A stretch of DNA of 64,000 bases from Sulfurospirillum barnesii SES-3 (GCF_000265295.1 NC_018002.1:248001-312000); one strand, 5' to 3'. Shown: positions 37,075 through 46,518, counted from the first letter of the stretch. Numbers and translations: made by a program. The notes: generated from the sequence alone by a model not told the origin.

Positions 37075-38097
37075 GTGTTTCAAAAAGCAAATCGTTCCAA
37101 TACCCTAAGCGGTCTTTTATTTGTCGCTTTATTTGCCATGAGTGCAAGCTACATTGCCCAGTTTGAATGGATGAAGCGTTTGGGTATGAGCCCTCTAATT
37201 GTGGGGATTCTTCTAGGAATGTTTTATGCCAATACCTTGCGTCATAAACTCCCCAAAGAGTGGGAAGCAGGTCTCTTTTTTTCGACCAAAACGCTTTTAA
37301 GAGCAGGCATTGTGCTCTATGGTTTTCGGGTGAGTTTTCAAGAGATAGCCCATGTGGGAATGATGGGCATTGTGGTGAGTGTTGGTGTGGTGGCTTCAAC
37401 CTTTCTTATTGGCTATGTTGTAGGAACCAAGCTTTTAAAACTTGATAGAGACACGACCATTTTAACCAGTGTGGGCAGTTCCATTTGTGGGGCGGCGGCG
37501 GTGTTGGCAACCGAGCCTGTGGTCAAAGGTGAAGCCTATAAAAGCACCGTGGCGGTTTCAACGGTGGTGCTTTTTGGCAGTATTGCGATGTTTTTGTACC
37601 CGTTTATCTATCAGTTAGGATTAGTACCTCTCTCCCCTGAAATGATGGGCATTTACATCGGAGGCACAGTGCATGAGGTAGCTCATGTCGTGGCTGCGGG
37701 TAATGCCATTAGCGAAGAGGTGGCGCAAAGTGCGGTCATTGTGAAGATGATACGGGTGATGATGATAGCTCCTTTTCTCATCTTACTCGGTCTTTGGTTA
37801 GCCAAAACAAGCACCAAAAGCAGGGGAAAAACAGCGGTGGCGATTCCGTGGTTTGCGCTCTATTTTATTGGGGTGGCAGGGTTTAACTCTTTGCATTGGG
37901 TGCCATCGGAGATTGTTGCAAACATCAATGCTCTGGATACCTTTTTACTGACCATGGCAATGAGCGCACTAGGCATGGAGACGCATGTTCAAAAATTTAA
38001 AAATGTGGGAATGAAGCCTCTGTATCTGGCAGGAATTTTATTTGCATGGCTCATTTTTGGAGGATTTTACATCGTAAAATTGTCGTTGATGGTGTAA
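37075..38097 (+). CDS. yeiH: YeiH/UPF0324-family membrane protein (putative sulfur-anion exporter)
   Basis: A 340-residue membrane protein with about ten segments of the YeiH (UPF0324) family, often annotated as a putative sulfate or sulfite exporter. Family motifs: LGMSPLIVGILLGMFYAN, VGSSICGAAAVLATEPVVKG, and GGTVHEVAHVVAAGNAIS. The start is GTG, with AAGG upstream. The divergent LysR-type gene supports control by a sulfur compound. The antisense frame at 36845-37399 is a shadow of this gene. Confidence 0.85.
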   Translation: MFQKANRSNTLSGLLFVALFAMSASYIAQFEWMKRLGMSPLIVGILLGMFYANTLRHKLPKEWEAGLFFSTKTLLRAGIVLYGFRVSFQEIAHVGMMGIVVSVGVVASTFLIGYVVGTKLLKLDRDTTILTSVGSSICGAAAVLATEPVVKGEAYKSTVAVSTVVLFGSIAMFLYPFIYQLGLVPLSPEMMGIYIGGTVHEVAHVVAAGNAISEEVAQSAVIVKMIRVMMIAPFLILLGLWLAKTSTKSRGKTAVAIPWFALYFIGVAGFNSLHWVPSEIVANINALDTFLLTMAMSALGMETHVQKFKNVGMKPLYLAGILFAWLIFGGFYIVKLSLMV

Positions 38098-38115
38098 GTG
38101 GATAACGTTTAAAAT

Positions 38116-38152
38116 GAGCCAATAAATTAGCCACAGGGTAATTTATTGGCTC
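38116..38152. terminator. Bidirectional terminator between yeiH and the orphan gene
   Basis: GAGCCAATAAATTA and TAATTTATTGGCTC form a perfect 14-bp stem around a 9-base loop, between two convergent genes. Confidence 0.75.
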
Positions 38153-38199
38153 CTCTGATTTGTTATGTTTATTTCGCTGGCTAATATATTTTAATAGTA

Positions 38200-38856
38200 T
38201 TAACAAGCAGTTATATCTATTTTTAATTTTGTTATCAAAGTAATGATTTGTTTTATCTGGTCTAAAATAATAAGTTGTTTTTCTTTTAAAATTTGTTTGT
38301 TTATTTCTTGATTTTCATTAGAAACTTCACTACTAAATGTTAGTTGATAGTGAAATTTAGATTCTTCAACTTCTGAATTAAATAAATTTAGTTTAAAATT
38401 TAATTGAAGTAAATTACTTTGTACATTTTCATCGAGCAAAGAAATGTCATTTATTTTTGACCTTAAATATGGTAAATCATACTTTTTGAATGATAAAAAT
38501 TTATCCATATTTTCATATAGTTGTATTTCTGTTATTGTCTCTAATTCTTCTTTTGGTGTTTTTTTCAACTTTTTTAATCTTACTAATTTATCATTGTAAT
38601 CATTTATTCCATTGTAGTTTTCATAAATGTTAATTAAATCATCAAATAACTTATGATTAATTGCAACATATTTTGATTCAATTAAATATGCAACATTTGC
38701 CATAATAATTTGACATTCTTCCATTTCAGACAAAAGACTTTTTTTAATTTTTATTGCTTTCTTTTTGTCTTGAATGTAATTTATGATTGATGGAGATAGT
38801 AGTCCTAGAAGCCAACCTAATATTAACATTAATACAGCTTGTATTTCAGTACTCAT
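38200..38856 (-). CDS. A+T-rich orphan gene: membrane-anchored helical protein
   Basis: A 218-residue protein I do not recognise. One N-terminal membrane segment (VLMLILGWLLGLLSPSII) is followed by a cytoplasmic, largely helical part rich in Lys, Ile, Asn, Leu and Glu with possible coiled coil. The DNA of the gene and its flanks (about 38150-38900) is far richer in A+T than its neighbours, with codons to match, which points to recent acquisition. No palindrome copy lies in it. Small membrane-anchored proteins of this kind occur in phage-defence and other accessory regions, but there is no motif here to support a function. Confidence 0.7.
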   Translation of the reverse strand: MSTEIQAVLMLILGWLLGLLSPSIINYIQDKKKAIKIKKSLLSEMEECQIIMANVAYLIESKYVAINHKLFDDLINIYENYNGINDYNDKLVRLKKLKKTPKEELETITEIQLYENMDKFLSFKKYDLPYLRSKINDISLLDENVQSNLLQLNFKLNLFNSEVEESKFHYQLTFSSEVSNENQEINKQILKEKQLIILDQIKQIITLITKLKIDITAC

Positions 38857-38994
38857 AATTTTCCTTTTTGTTCATTTGTAAACATAACTATATATTCAAC
38901 ATACATTATAGTGTCAAACAGCCTAAAAAATAAAAAACCATACCTATATGACGCCATACCGTCAATCATAAAAAACACTTTCAATAAAGAGAAC

Positions 38995-39846
38995 TTAGTC
39001 TCTTCCAAAAAACTCCGAGGCTTCCGAGATAATGAGAAACGCTTCAGGGTCGTACTCTCGGATGATGTCTTTTAGCAGTTGGATTTTCGAACTCTCTACG
39101 GTCACCAAAATCACCGTTTTTACTTGCTTTTGGTGGTGAAGCCCCACACCTGTAAAAATTGTTCCATGCTCTTCGATGCGCTCTCTAATCTGCTCGGTCA
39201 ACGTTTCAACATTGTTGGAGACGATTTGCACTACTTTGCGAGGGGGACGACCTATTAAAATCACATCAATCATCTTTGCGGTCACATAGACACCTAGCAT
39301 ACTGTAAAGCGCTTTTTTGATGTCACCGTGCGTGAGAATAAACGCAAACATAATGCTAATATCAATCGCAAAGAGCACTTCGGAGGCTTTAAATTTACTC
39401 TTCATCGCCACGATTTCACCCACCACGGAAGTGCTTCCTGTGGAGGAGCGCCCTTTGATGACCAATCCCACGCCCAGTCCTATAAACATACCCCCAAAAA
39501 TAGCCGCTAAAAGAATGTCATCGGTAATGGGTTTTAGGCGTAAAAATTCACGAAAGAAGTCTGTAAAAAAGGAGGTTCCAAGCATGGCAAGGAGGGTTTT
39601 AAAGGTGTACTGTTTTCCAAAATAGATAAAGCCCAAAACAATAAAGGGAATACTCACCAAAATGATAAGTGTTCCAAGGGTGAGCGAGTCAATGAGGTAG
39701 TGCAAAATGAGCGCAATGCCAATGCCTCCTCCCGTGACCATATTGTTCGGGGAGAGGAAGCAGACAACGGCAAACGCCATCGAAACCGTACCGAGCAACA
39801 CATACACGTATTGCAAAAGGGCAAGGGAGGCGGAGGGTTTTTTCAT
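38995..39846 (-). CDS. YitT-family membrane protein (DUF161 + DUF2179)
   Basis: A 283-residue protein: five to six membrane segments in the first 190 residues, with the family pattern LSPNNMVTGGGIGIALIL and GRSSTGSTSVVGEIVAM, then a soluble C-terminal domain (TIFTGVGLHHQKQVKTVILV and IREYDPEAFLIISEASEFFG). Transport is suspected for the family but no substrate is established. The ATG at 39846 overlaps the sppA stop by one base; a longer frame to 39912 would run into sppA and is not preferred. Confidence 0.85.
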   Translation of the reverse strand: MKKPSASLALLQYVYVLLGTVSMAFAVVCFLSPNNMVTGGGIGIALILHYLIDSLTLGTLIILVSIPFIVLGFIYFGKQYTFKTLLAMLGTSFFTDFFREFLRLKPITDDILLAAIFGGMFIGLGVGLVIKGRSSTGSTSVVGEIVAMKSKFKASEVLFAIDISIMFAFILTHGDIKKALYSMLGVYVTAKMIDVILIGRPPRKVVQIVSNNVETLTEQIRERIEEHGTIFTGVGLHHQKQVKTVILVTVESSKIQLLKDIIREYDPEAFLIISEASEFFGRD

Positions 39847-40706
39847 TATTTTAAGTAACCCATGGTGTTTAAAAGAGGAAGCTTCGCACTGCTTTGTAAT
39901 TTTTTCATCCATTTATCCATCGCATCTGGTTTTTGCCATACAGGATGGGTGACATTGGCGAGTTCTTCGACTTTGGTTTTGGCACTTGCTAAAGAGCCAA
40001 TCTCATCAATGAGATGGACATTGAGCGCTTTACTAGCGATAAAAACTTGTGCGTTGGCAAACTCATCGGGTTTGGCAAGGTTGAGTCCTCGTGCTGTTGC
40101 AACATCTTTGACAAACAAATCATACGCATCGTCAATTAAACTCTTGAGTGCCCCTCTCTCTTTGGGTGTCCATTCACGAGTAAAAGTGCCCATTTGTTTA
40201 TATTCACCTGCACTTAAGACCTGCTCAGAGATGCCCAGTTTTTTTGCTAACTCTGCCACATTGGGTGCTTGAAACAAAACCCCAATCGAGCCAATGAATG
40301 CCCCTGGGTTGGCGATAATGTAGTTCGACCAAATGGAAGCGTAGTAACTGCCACTGGTCATACTACCACCTGCGTATGCCACAACAGGTTTTTTCTCTGC
40401 AAGGCGTTTGACCGCCATGGAAAGTTCAATAGAAGGAGCCAGTGCACCCCCTGGGGAGTCTACATGTAAAAGCACACCTTTGATATTTTCATCGCTTTGT
40501 ACTTTTTCGATGTTTTCTAAAATCTCTTCAATATTTAAGATTTCTCCCTCAATCTTGATGATAGCAAGATTGGGCGTTTTAAGCTCATCTTGTGAGCCAA
40601 AAATCAGTACTAAAAGCAGTAAAAAAAGCATCGCTTTAAAGTGGTTTTGGATGTAGTTAAAAATGGCACCTATCCAAAGAAAAGGTTTTTTAAGGGTTTC
40701 TAGCAT
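39846..40706 (-). CDS. sppA: Signal peptide peptidase SppA (short form)
   Basis: A 286-residue membrane-bound serine protease that removes leftover signal peptides. One membrane segment near residues 21-38 is followed by the protease domain: GVLLHVDSPGGALAPS, KKPVVAYAGGSMTSGSYYAS with the nucleophilic serine, and GAFIGSIGVL. The size is that of the single-domain form. It overlaps the amidohydrolase gene by 7 bases. A core palindrome copy lies at 40461-40468. Confidence 0.9.
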   Translation of the reverse strand: MLETLKKPFLWIGAIFNYIQNHFKAMLFLLLLVLIFGSQDELKTPNLAIIKIEGEILNIEEILENIEKVQSDENIKGVLLHVDSPGGALAPSIELSMAVKRLAEKKPVVAYAGGSMTSGSYYASIWSNYIIANPGAFIGSIGVLFQAPNVAELAKKLGISEQVLSAGEYKQMGTFTREWTPKERGALKSLIDDAYDLFVKDVATARGLNLAKPDEFANAQVFIASKALNVHLIDEIGSLASAKTKVEELANVTHPVWQKPDAMDKWMKKLQSSAKLPLLNTMGYLK

Positions 40707-41926
40707 GGTTGTTTTCCGTCAATAAAGGTTAAATGGGTTGTGTGGGTGTGTAAAATAAGGTGTAAAGGCAGGGTGGAAAGCTCACATGATTGGGGTAGGG
40801 TTACGACAATCATATCCGAAGCTAAGCCCTCTTTTAAAGCACCGCAGGGAAGTTTTAACGCATGTGCGGCGTTACATGTAACGCTTTGAAGCAGGGTTCT
40901 TGCTAAGGCATTCAGTTCCATATTGGTGTGCATCATCAACGCACTGCGCATCTCATCCCAGAGGCTTAGGGAAATGTTGGAACTCAGTCCATCGGTTCCA
41001 AGTGTTAGTTTAATCTTTTCATTTTCGACACGCTCTACATCCAGTTTCCCCACGCCTAAGAGTCGGTTGGAAACAGGGCAATGGGTCAGGGTTGCGTTTT
41101 GTTTGGAGATAGTTTCTAACTCTTCCTTACTCGCTTGAACACCATGCGTAAACAAGGTAGCATTGTTTTCAAAAAGAGCAAGATATTCTAGGCTTGTGCA
41201 CATTGGTTTGGCGTGAGGGTTAAAGGCAGTAAAAAAGGTTTGAAAATCCCCACTTCCCTCATCTATCCATGCGCGCTCTGCTTGAGACTCCATAAAATGG
41301 GTAGAGACCACACAGTCCTCATCTTCGGCTAATTTGAGAGCTTTTTTCGCCAAAATTGGATGGGTGGAGTAGGGCGAATGCACTGAAATAGCAGGGATAA
41401 AGTGTTTACATGTAAACTCCTTGCTCGCTTCCAAGCGCCCTCTAAAATCGTTGTACATCACATCGACGGCACTAGGGACTGAGCCTAGCACTTCATTAAA
41501 ATAAACCACCCGTTGAGGGGCGTTGACACACGCTTCCAAATCAGCGCCAAAACTGCTAATCGCACCAAGGCTGGTTGTACCACTTTTAAGCATTTCAGTG
41601 AGTTTACATGTAATGAGCTCTGTGGTTGCAAGTGCGCTCAGCTCATCCCTGTGGGCGATGACCGATTGAAGCCATGGTATAAAATCGCCATAATGTAGCA
41701 TACTTTGGTTTGCGCTAAATTCTAAATGCACGTGGCTGTTAATGAGTCCTGGTAAAAGAACACTGTTTTTTGGGGTTTCGATGCATGTTACGGTGGGGTG
41801 TTTTTCTTTGAGGATGGAGGCTTTTCCTACCTCTAAAATCTGTGCATCAAACAGCACCGCACCCTCTTCAATGATTTCGAAATGTTCATTACATGTAAGA
41901 ATAAAATCGGCGGTTATAAGTGTCAC
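40700..41926 (-). CDS. Amidohydrolase, aminofutalosine-deaminase-like
   Basis: A 408-residue metal-dependent hydrolase of the cytosine-deaminase/TRZ type. Motifs: LLPGLINSHVHLEF, VVSTHFMESQAE, THCPVSNRLLGVGK and LTLGTDGLSSN. Related Campylobacterota proteins are commonly named aminofutalosine deaminase-like; that would place it in the futalosine route to menaquinone, but I cannot confirm it from motifs. Four palindrome copies lie in this one gene (40871, 41404, 41614 and 41889), an unusually high number. Confidence 0.75.
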   Translation of the reverse strand: MTLITADFILTCNEHFEIIEEGAVLFDAQILEVGKASILKEKHPTVTCIETPKNSVLLPGLINSHVHLEFSANQSMLHYGDFIPWLQSVIAHRDELSALATTELITCKLTEMLKSGTTSLGAISSFGADLEACVNAPQRVVYFNEVLGSVPSAVDVMYNDFRGRLEASKEFTCKHFIPAISVHSPYSTHPILAKKALKLAEDEDCVVSTHFMESQAERAWIDEGSGDFQTFFTAFNPHAKPMCTSLEYLALFENNATLFTHGVQASKEELETISKQNATLTHCPVSNRLLGVGKLDVERVENEKIKLTLGTDGLSSNISLSLWDEMRSALMMHTNMELNALARTLLQSVTCNAAHALKLPCGALKEGLASDMIVVTLPQSCELSTLPLHLILHTHTTHLTFIDGKQPC

Positions 41927-41943
41927 ATTTTTCCTTTGTTTAG

Positions 41944-41989
41944 ACGATACATTCGTGTAATTGTATCGTAAAGTAAGTGTGGCTATAAT
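41944..41989 (+). promoter_or_regulatory. Inverted repeat and -10 box before the aroQ-flagellar operon
   Basis: ACGATACA and TGTATCGT form an 8-bp inverted repeat (41944-41969), followed by GGCTATAATAGAACA with TATAAT at 41984-41989, 29 bases before the aroQ ATG. This is the probable main promoter of the nine-gene operon; the repeat may be an operator or the leader terminator of the divergent gene. Confidence 0.5.
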
Positions 41990-42018
41990 AGAACAAAATT
42001 TTTAACAAAAGGTAATCC

Positions 42019-42504
42019 ATGAAAATTGTTGTGATTCAAGGTCCAAATTTAAATATGCTCGGTCATCGTGAACAAAATGTTTATGGTGCGATGAAACTAG
42101 AGGAAATCCATTCTCAAATGGAAGCGGTTGCAAAGCAAAATAACTTTGAAATTGAGTTCTTTCAATCCAATTTAGAGGGTGAAATTGTCGATAAAATTCA
42201 AGAGTGTTTGGGCGATGCCGATGGTATTATTATCAATCCAGCGGCGTACACACATAGCTCTATTGCCATTCGTGATGCCATTAGTGCGGTTGCTTTGCCA
42301 GCGATTGAGGTGCACATTAGCAATATTTACCGACGTGAAGAGTTCCGTCAAAAAAGCATGACCGCAGCGGTATGTACAGGTCAAATCAGTGGTTTTGGAC
42401 CTTTTGGTTACCACCTTGCGATGATTTCCATGATGCAAATGCTAGGCGAACTTGATGCGCTTCGTAAAGCACAAATCGCACAACAACAAGTAGCACAAGC
42501 CTAA
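42019..42504 (+). CDS. aroQ: Type II 3-dehydroquinate dehydratase
   Basis: A 161-residue AroQ of the shikimate pathway. Key motifs: [32 protein letters not shown] and [17 protein letters not shown], which hold the catalytic Tyr, His and Arg residues of the family. It opens the operon that leads on to flagellar genes, an order shared by Campylobacter. Confidence 0.94.
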   Translation: MKIVVIQGPNLNMLGHREQNVYGAMKLEEIHSQMEAVAKQNNFEIEFFQSNLEGEIVDKIQECLGDADGIIINPAAYTHSSIAIRDAISAVALPAIEVHISNIYRREEFRQKSMTAAVCTGQISGFGPFGYHLAMISMMQMLGELDALRKAQIAQQQVAQA

Positions 42505-42505
42505 C

Positions 42506-43537
42506 GTGAACAACTACATTCTCCAAAATGAAAACGCACTCTATTATGAGTGCGGTTTTTCATGCGATCATGCTATTTTTTTAAAGCTCGGCAGTGAAGC
42601 TTTTTTTATTACAGATGCTCGCTATACCACAGAAGCTTCTGAAGCCATTGCAAATGCGACGGTTTTAGAGGGGGCTAGAGGCGATTTACTCAAAACCGCA
42701 CGCCTTTTAATTCGAAAAAGTGGAATCAAATCGCTTTGTTACAATCCTGCTGAATGGGACGTTGAGGCCTATGCCAAACTCTCTGAGACCTTGCGTATCA
42801 CCTTTTGTAAACGACCCAATTTTTCGCAGCAAAAACGTATGATTAAAACAAAGGGTGAGCTTGAGCTTTTAAAAAAAGCAGCACACTTTGGAAAAGAAGC
42901 GTTTGAGCATTTTGGAGTATTTTTAAAGCAACACGGCAAGGGGATGGATGAAAAAAGGGCTTTTTTTGAAGCTGAAGCGATTTTAAAACATCATGGAGCA
43001 TTGGGGATTAGTTTTGAGCCCATTGTCGCCTTTGGTGAAAATGCGGCAAAACCACACGCACTGCCTACATGTAAAACGCTTCAAGAAGACGAATTGATCC
43101 TTTTTGATGCAGGGGTGAAGTATGAGCGTTACTGTTCTGATAGAACACGAACCACATGTTTTAATGAGAGGCTTTGTTTTGAAAAAGAGCAACACTTTAG
43201 CGATGCACTCAAACAAAAAGTCTATGACACGGTCTTGCGTGCGCAAGAAGCTGCCCTTAAAGCGGTGCGGGTGGGAGTAAAAACCAATGAAATTGACAAA
43301 GCAGCACGTGAGGTGATTGACAAAGCGGGATTTGGAAGCTATTTTGTGCACTCAACAGGGCATGGCGTTGGATTGGATATTCATGAATTACCAATTATTA
43401 GTGCACGCTCTAAAACGGTGATTGAAGAAAATATGGTCTTTACCATCGAACCTGGTATTTATCTGCCCAAACAGTTTGGGGTGCGCATTGAAGATACGAT
43501 TATTGTACGAAACAATGGTGCGGAGATTATGGGGTGA
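42506..43537 (+). CDS. M24-family aminopeptidase P/prolidase-like protein
   Basis: A 343-residue metallopeptidase of the Xaa-Pro type: an N-terminal creatinase-like domain (1-120) and a pita-bread domain with the five metal ligands in FDAGVKYERYCSDRTRT, STGHGVGLDIHE, FTIEPGIYLP and RIEDTIIV. It starts at GTG, just after aroQ, and its stop overlaps the folK start (GTGA). A core palindrome copy is at 43076-43083. Confidence 0.88.
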   Translation: MNNYILQNENALYYECGFSCDHAIFLKLGSEAFFITDARYTTEASEAIANATVLEGARGDLLKTARLLIRKSGIKSLCYNPAEWDVEAYAKLSETLRITFCKRPNFSQQKRMIKTKGELELLKKAAHFGKEAFEHFGVFLKQHGKGMDEKRAFFEAEAILKHHGALGISFEPIVAFGENAAKPHALPTCKTLQEDELILFDAGVKYERYCSDRTRTTCFNERLCFEKEQHFSDALKQKVYDTVLRAQEAALKAVRVGVKTNEIDKAAREVIDKAGFGSYFVHSTGHGVGLDIHELPIISARSKTVIEENMVFTIEPGIYLPKQFGVRIEDTIIVRNNGAEIMG

Positions 43538-44001
43538 AATTAGAGAAAATTCGTTTTTTCCCTACATGTAAAACAACCGTGGCACCTTATCGTTATGAGG
43601 CATTCATTGGAATAGGTGGTAATGAGGGGAATGTTAAAAAACGTTTTGTGGCGTTATACCGTTTGCTACAAGACGATCCTCGAATCTTTGTGCAAAAGAG
43701 TTCATCTGTTTTTCAAAACCCACCCTTTGGTTATGCCAACCAAAATGATTTTTACAATGCAGTGATGGTGATACGAACCTCTTTACATGTAAATGCATTG
43801 CTAAAAATACTTTTACATGTAGAGAATAAATTTAGACGGATTCGTCTTTTTGAAAATGGTCCAAGAACCCTTGATTTAGATATAATATTTTTCAATAATT
43901 ACAAGCGTCATCAAAAACATGTCATCGTTCCTCACCCTAAATGGCAGGAGCGTTTATCGGTGCGTGTACCGCTTTTAGTATTAAAACGTTTTAAAGGATA
44001 G
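43534..44001 (+). CDS. folK: HPPK, folate biosynthesis pyrophosphokinase
   Basis: A 155-residue 6-hydroxymethyl-7,8-dihydropterin pyrophosphokinase, the step before dihydropteroate synthase in folate synthesis. Motifs: FIGIGGNEGNVKKRF, PPFGYANQNDFYNAV and RLFENGPRTLDLDIIFF with the two metal-binding aspartates. An N-terminal extension of about 25 residues precedes the usual start. Three palindrome copies are found (43563, 43782, 43814), giving the twin phrases SLHVNALLKILLHVENK. Confidence 0.9.
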   Translation: MKLEKIRFFPTCKTTVAPYRYEAFIGIGGNEGNVKKRFVALYRLLQDDPRIFVQKSSSVFQNPPFGYANQNDFYNAVMVIRTSLHVNALLKILLHVENKFRRIRLFENGPRTLDLDIIFFNNYKRHQKHVIVPHPKWQERLSVRVPLLVLKRFKG

Positions 44002-44005
44002 AAGG

Positions 44006-45274
44006 GTGAAATTTCATACGTTTAGTGGTGAAACTCCAGCAGAAGCACTCAAGCGCGCGCAAAATGAGTGTGGTGAAAATGCTCTGGTGATTAGTACTAA
44101 GCAAATTCGCAAAAAGACGATTAGCTCTTCTGCCCTCTATGAGGTCGTTGTAGCCATTGAAGATATGCCCACACAGAGTGTACAAAAAGTAGAGCCTAAA
44201 CAGATAAAAAGTGGTGAAGATGTTCTCTTTAGCCTCTCAGAAGCTGCCAAACAAATTTCACAAATTGCTCAAGCAACCAGTGACTCAAGCTTTTCAGGGA
44301 GTACGAAAGCCACTGAAAAAGCTCTCCCTAATGAAGATTTGGGTGACATAAAAAATGAAATCAATAAACTTGCCGATAAAATTAAACTCATTCAAGAGAT
44401 GTTTTGGGAAGAAAAAGCACCCCATCGCAACCATTTAGCCATTCCCTCAGAATTTTCTGAGATTTATAAATTGGCAAAAACCAGTGGTATGGGTAAAGAT
44501 CATTTAGAAAATATTATGAATTTAACCCTAGAACATATGCCCTCACGTATGAAAAATAGCTCTGAAACCATTAAGCGTTATTTTCAAGTTTTACTGCGTA
44601 AGCTGATTCCTGTGCGTGTTGAATCAGAAGCTTCCAAGGGAAATAAACGGGTGATGATGTTTGTAGGTCCCACGGGTGTGGGAAAAACGACGACGATTGC
44701 CAAACTGGCGGCTCGTTACTCTTATATTCAAGAAAAACGCTCAAAAGTTGGCATCATTACACTTGATACATATCGTATCGGTGCGGTTGAACAACTTTTT
44801 GCTTATGCAAAAATGATGCGTTTACCCATTGAAGATGTGGTAGACCCCAATGATTTTAACAGTGCGCTTAGTTCATTAGGGCATTGTGATATTATTTTAA
44901 TTGATACCATGGGAAGTTCTCAGTACGATAAAGAAAAATTGGTTAAACTCAATAAATTTTTACAAAATTCGCAGATGCAAATTGATGTCAATTTAGTCCT
45001 CTCCGCAGGATGCAAACTCGAAGATTTAAAAGAAATTTATAAAAATTTCTCATTTTTAGAGATTGATACCTTGATTTTTACGAAGTTTGATGAAACAAAA
45101 GTATTTGGAACAATTTTTTCTTTGATTTATGACACGGATAAACCTGTGAGTTATTTCTCCATTGGACAAGAAGTTCCTGATGATCTTGTGCCAGCATCCA
45201 GTGATTTTCTAGTAGAGTGTATTTTAGATGGCTTTGAGAAAAAAAGAGGTAAAGATGGAAACACAGGCAAATAA
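44006..45274 (+). CDS. flhF: Flagellar GTPase FlhF
   Basis: A 422-residue SRP-like GTPase that fixes the place of polar flagella and, in Campylobacter, is needed for expression of sigma-54-dependent flagellar genes. The G domain begins near residue 215 with VGPTGVGKTTTIAKLAARY and contains ITLDTYRIGAVEQL and TKFDETKVFG. The start is GTG, after AGAAGG. The following flhG gene starts inside its end. Confidence 0.95.
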   Translation: MKFHTFSGETPAEALKRAQNECGENALVISTKQIRKKTISSSALYEVVVAIEDMPTQSVQKVEPKQIKSGEDVLFSLSEAAKQISQIAQATSDSSFSGSTKATEKALPNEDLGDIKNEINKLADKIKLIQEMFWEEKAPHRNHLAIPSEFSEIYKLAKTSGMGKDHLENIMNLTLEHMPSRMKNSSETIKRYFQVLLRKLIPVRVESEASKGNKRVMMFVGPTGVGKTTTIAKLAARYSYIQEKRSKVGIITLDTYRIGAVEQLFAYAKMMRLPIEDVVDPNDFNSALSSLGHCDIILIDTMGSSQYDKEKLVKLNKFLQNSQMQIDVNLVLSAGCKLEDLKEIYKNFSFLEIDTLIFTKFDETKVFGTIFSLIYDTDKPVSYFSIGQEVPDDLVPASSDFLVECILDGFEKKRGKDGNTGK

Positions 45275-46127
45275 ACTTCAAGAACTCGTCGGTTCTGTTT
45301 CATCCAAAACGCACAGCCGTACAAAATTTATTGCCATTACCAGTGGTAAAGGTGGGGTGGGTAAAAGCACGGTAAGTGCAAATATGGCCAATGTACTCTC
45401 CAACAATGGTTATAAAGTGGCACTTTTTGATGCGGATATTGGGTTAGCTAACTTAGATGTTATCTTAAATGTGCGTATTGATAAAAATATTTTACATGTT
45501 TTAAAAGGTGATTGTTCTCTAAGTGATATTATTGTTCCTATCAAAAAAAATCTTCTGCTGATTCCTGGAGAGAGTGGTGATGAAATTTTAAAATACTCTG
45601 AACAGTTTGTCTATGAGCGCTTTTTAGAAGAGACAAAAGTGTTGGATGATGTTGATTTTATGATTATTGATACAGGTGCTGGTATTGGAGAACATATTCA
45701 ACTCTTTTTAGAGGCCGCCGATGAAGTTGTTGTTGTCACGGTGCCTGATCCTGCAGCGATTACCGATGCCTATGCAACGATTAAAATTACCAGTAAAACA
45801 CAGTCGTATATTCATGTGCTTTTAAATATGACGAAAAATGAAAAAGAGGCGCAACTTATTTTTGACAAGATCAATAAAGTTGCAGAAGCCAATATTGGCA
45901 ATGGACTCAAACTAAATTTGATTGGTAAATTACCCGAAGATAAGCTCATTTCTAAAAGTATTAAACAACGCACACTCTTTACCAATGACGCCCCAAATTC
46001 TTTAGCATCCCTTGATATGAAACGTATTGTCAATAATTTAGTCTATAAGTTGGAACGAAAAGTGCTTAAAACAGATACATCAAAGGGGTTTGGTAGCTTC
46101 TTTAAGCGTATTATTGAGCAATTTTAG
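45255..46127 (+). CDS. flhG: MinD-like ATPase FlhG
   Basis: A 290-residue ParA/MinD-type ATPase that limits flagellar number and partners FlhF. The deviant Walker A TSGKGGVGKSTVSANMANV, the DADIGLANLDVIL segment and VVTVPDPAAITDAYA are clear. The ATG at 45255 is chosen because AAGAGGTAAAG precedes it; an earlier in-frame start would lie deeper in flhF. Confidence 0.94.
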   Translation: METQANKLQELVGSVSSKTHSRTKFIAITSGKGGVGKSTVSANMANVLSNNGYKVALFDADIGLANLDVILNVRIDKNILHVLKGDCSLSDIIVPIKKNLLLIPGESGDEILKYSEQFVYERFLEETKVLDDVDFMIIDTGAGIGEHIQLFLEAADEVVVVTVPDPAAITDAYATIKITSKTQSYIHVLLNMTKNEKEAQLIFDKINKVAEANIGNGLKLNLIGKLPEDKLISKSIKQRTLFTNDAPNSLASLDMKRIVNNLVYKLERKVLKTDTSKGFGSFFKRIIEQF

Positions 46128-46149
46128 ATACATTTTGTAAAGGCAATAC

Positions 46150-46518
46150 ATGGTCAAATCAGATAATTTCATCTATTTTTTTACAACATGCGGGTTTTTC
46201 ATAGGTTTAATGTTTTCTATACTTAATTTTTCAGAACCTGAGGAGGTTTTGTTTTATACCCTAGAGATAACATTGGTATTTTATCTTATCATTCACGTAG
46301 CGGTTATTAGTTTCTTTGATTTTGATAAAATTGCACCGTTTGTTTTTAATAAAAAAGATCATGAAAATATTGGAGATTATTTTATTCAAGAGCTCGAGAG
46401 CAGAGAGCGAGTCATGGATAATCTTTTAGTAAGTCTTGATCATATGAACCAACAATATGAAAAGTTTATGAAAGGCTCAACTGATAGTAATGAATCCTAT
46501 GGTCAAAAAGCAGCCTAA
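46150..46518 (+). CDS. Small membrane protein between flhG and fliA
   Basis: A 122-residue protein with two membrane segments (about residues 8-25 and 34-55) and a polar C-terminal tail (ENIGDYFIQELESRERVMDNLL). A gene of this kind stands at the same place in Campylobacter; its function is not known to me. Its end overlaps the start of fliA by 29 bases, so it is coupled to the flagellar genes. Confidence 0.75.
   Translation: MVKSDNFIYFFTTCGFFIGLMFSILNFSEPEEVLFYTLEITLVFYLIIHVAVISFFDFDKIAPFVFNKKDHENIGDYFIQELESRERVMDNLLVSLDHMNQQYEKFMKGSTDSNESYGQKAA

Noticed and set aside
36845-37399. Antisense open frame of 184 residues over the yeiH start and structured element A
   Set aside because: It has no family features, runs through the conserved yeiH coding region in the opposite direction, and its composition follows from yeiH codons.
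39847-39912. Longer start for the YitT-type gene
   Set aside because: It would overlap sppA by over 60 bases; the ATG at 39846 makes the usual one-base overlap and starts the typical hydrophobic N terminus.
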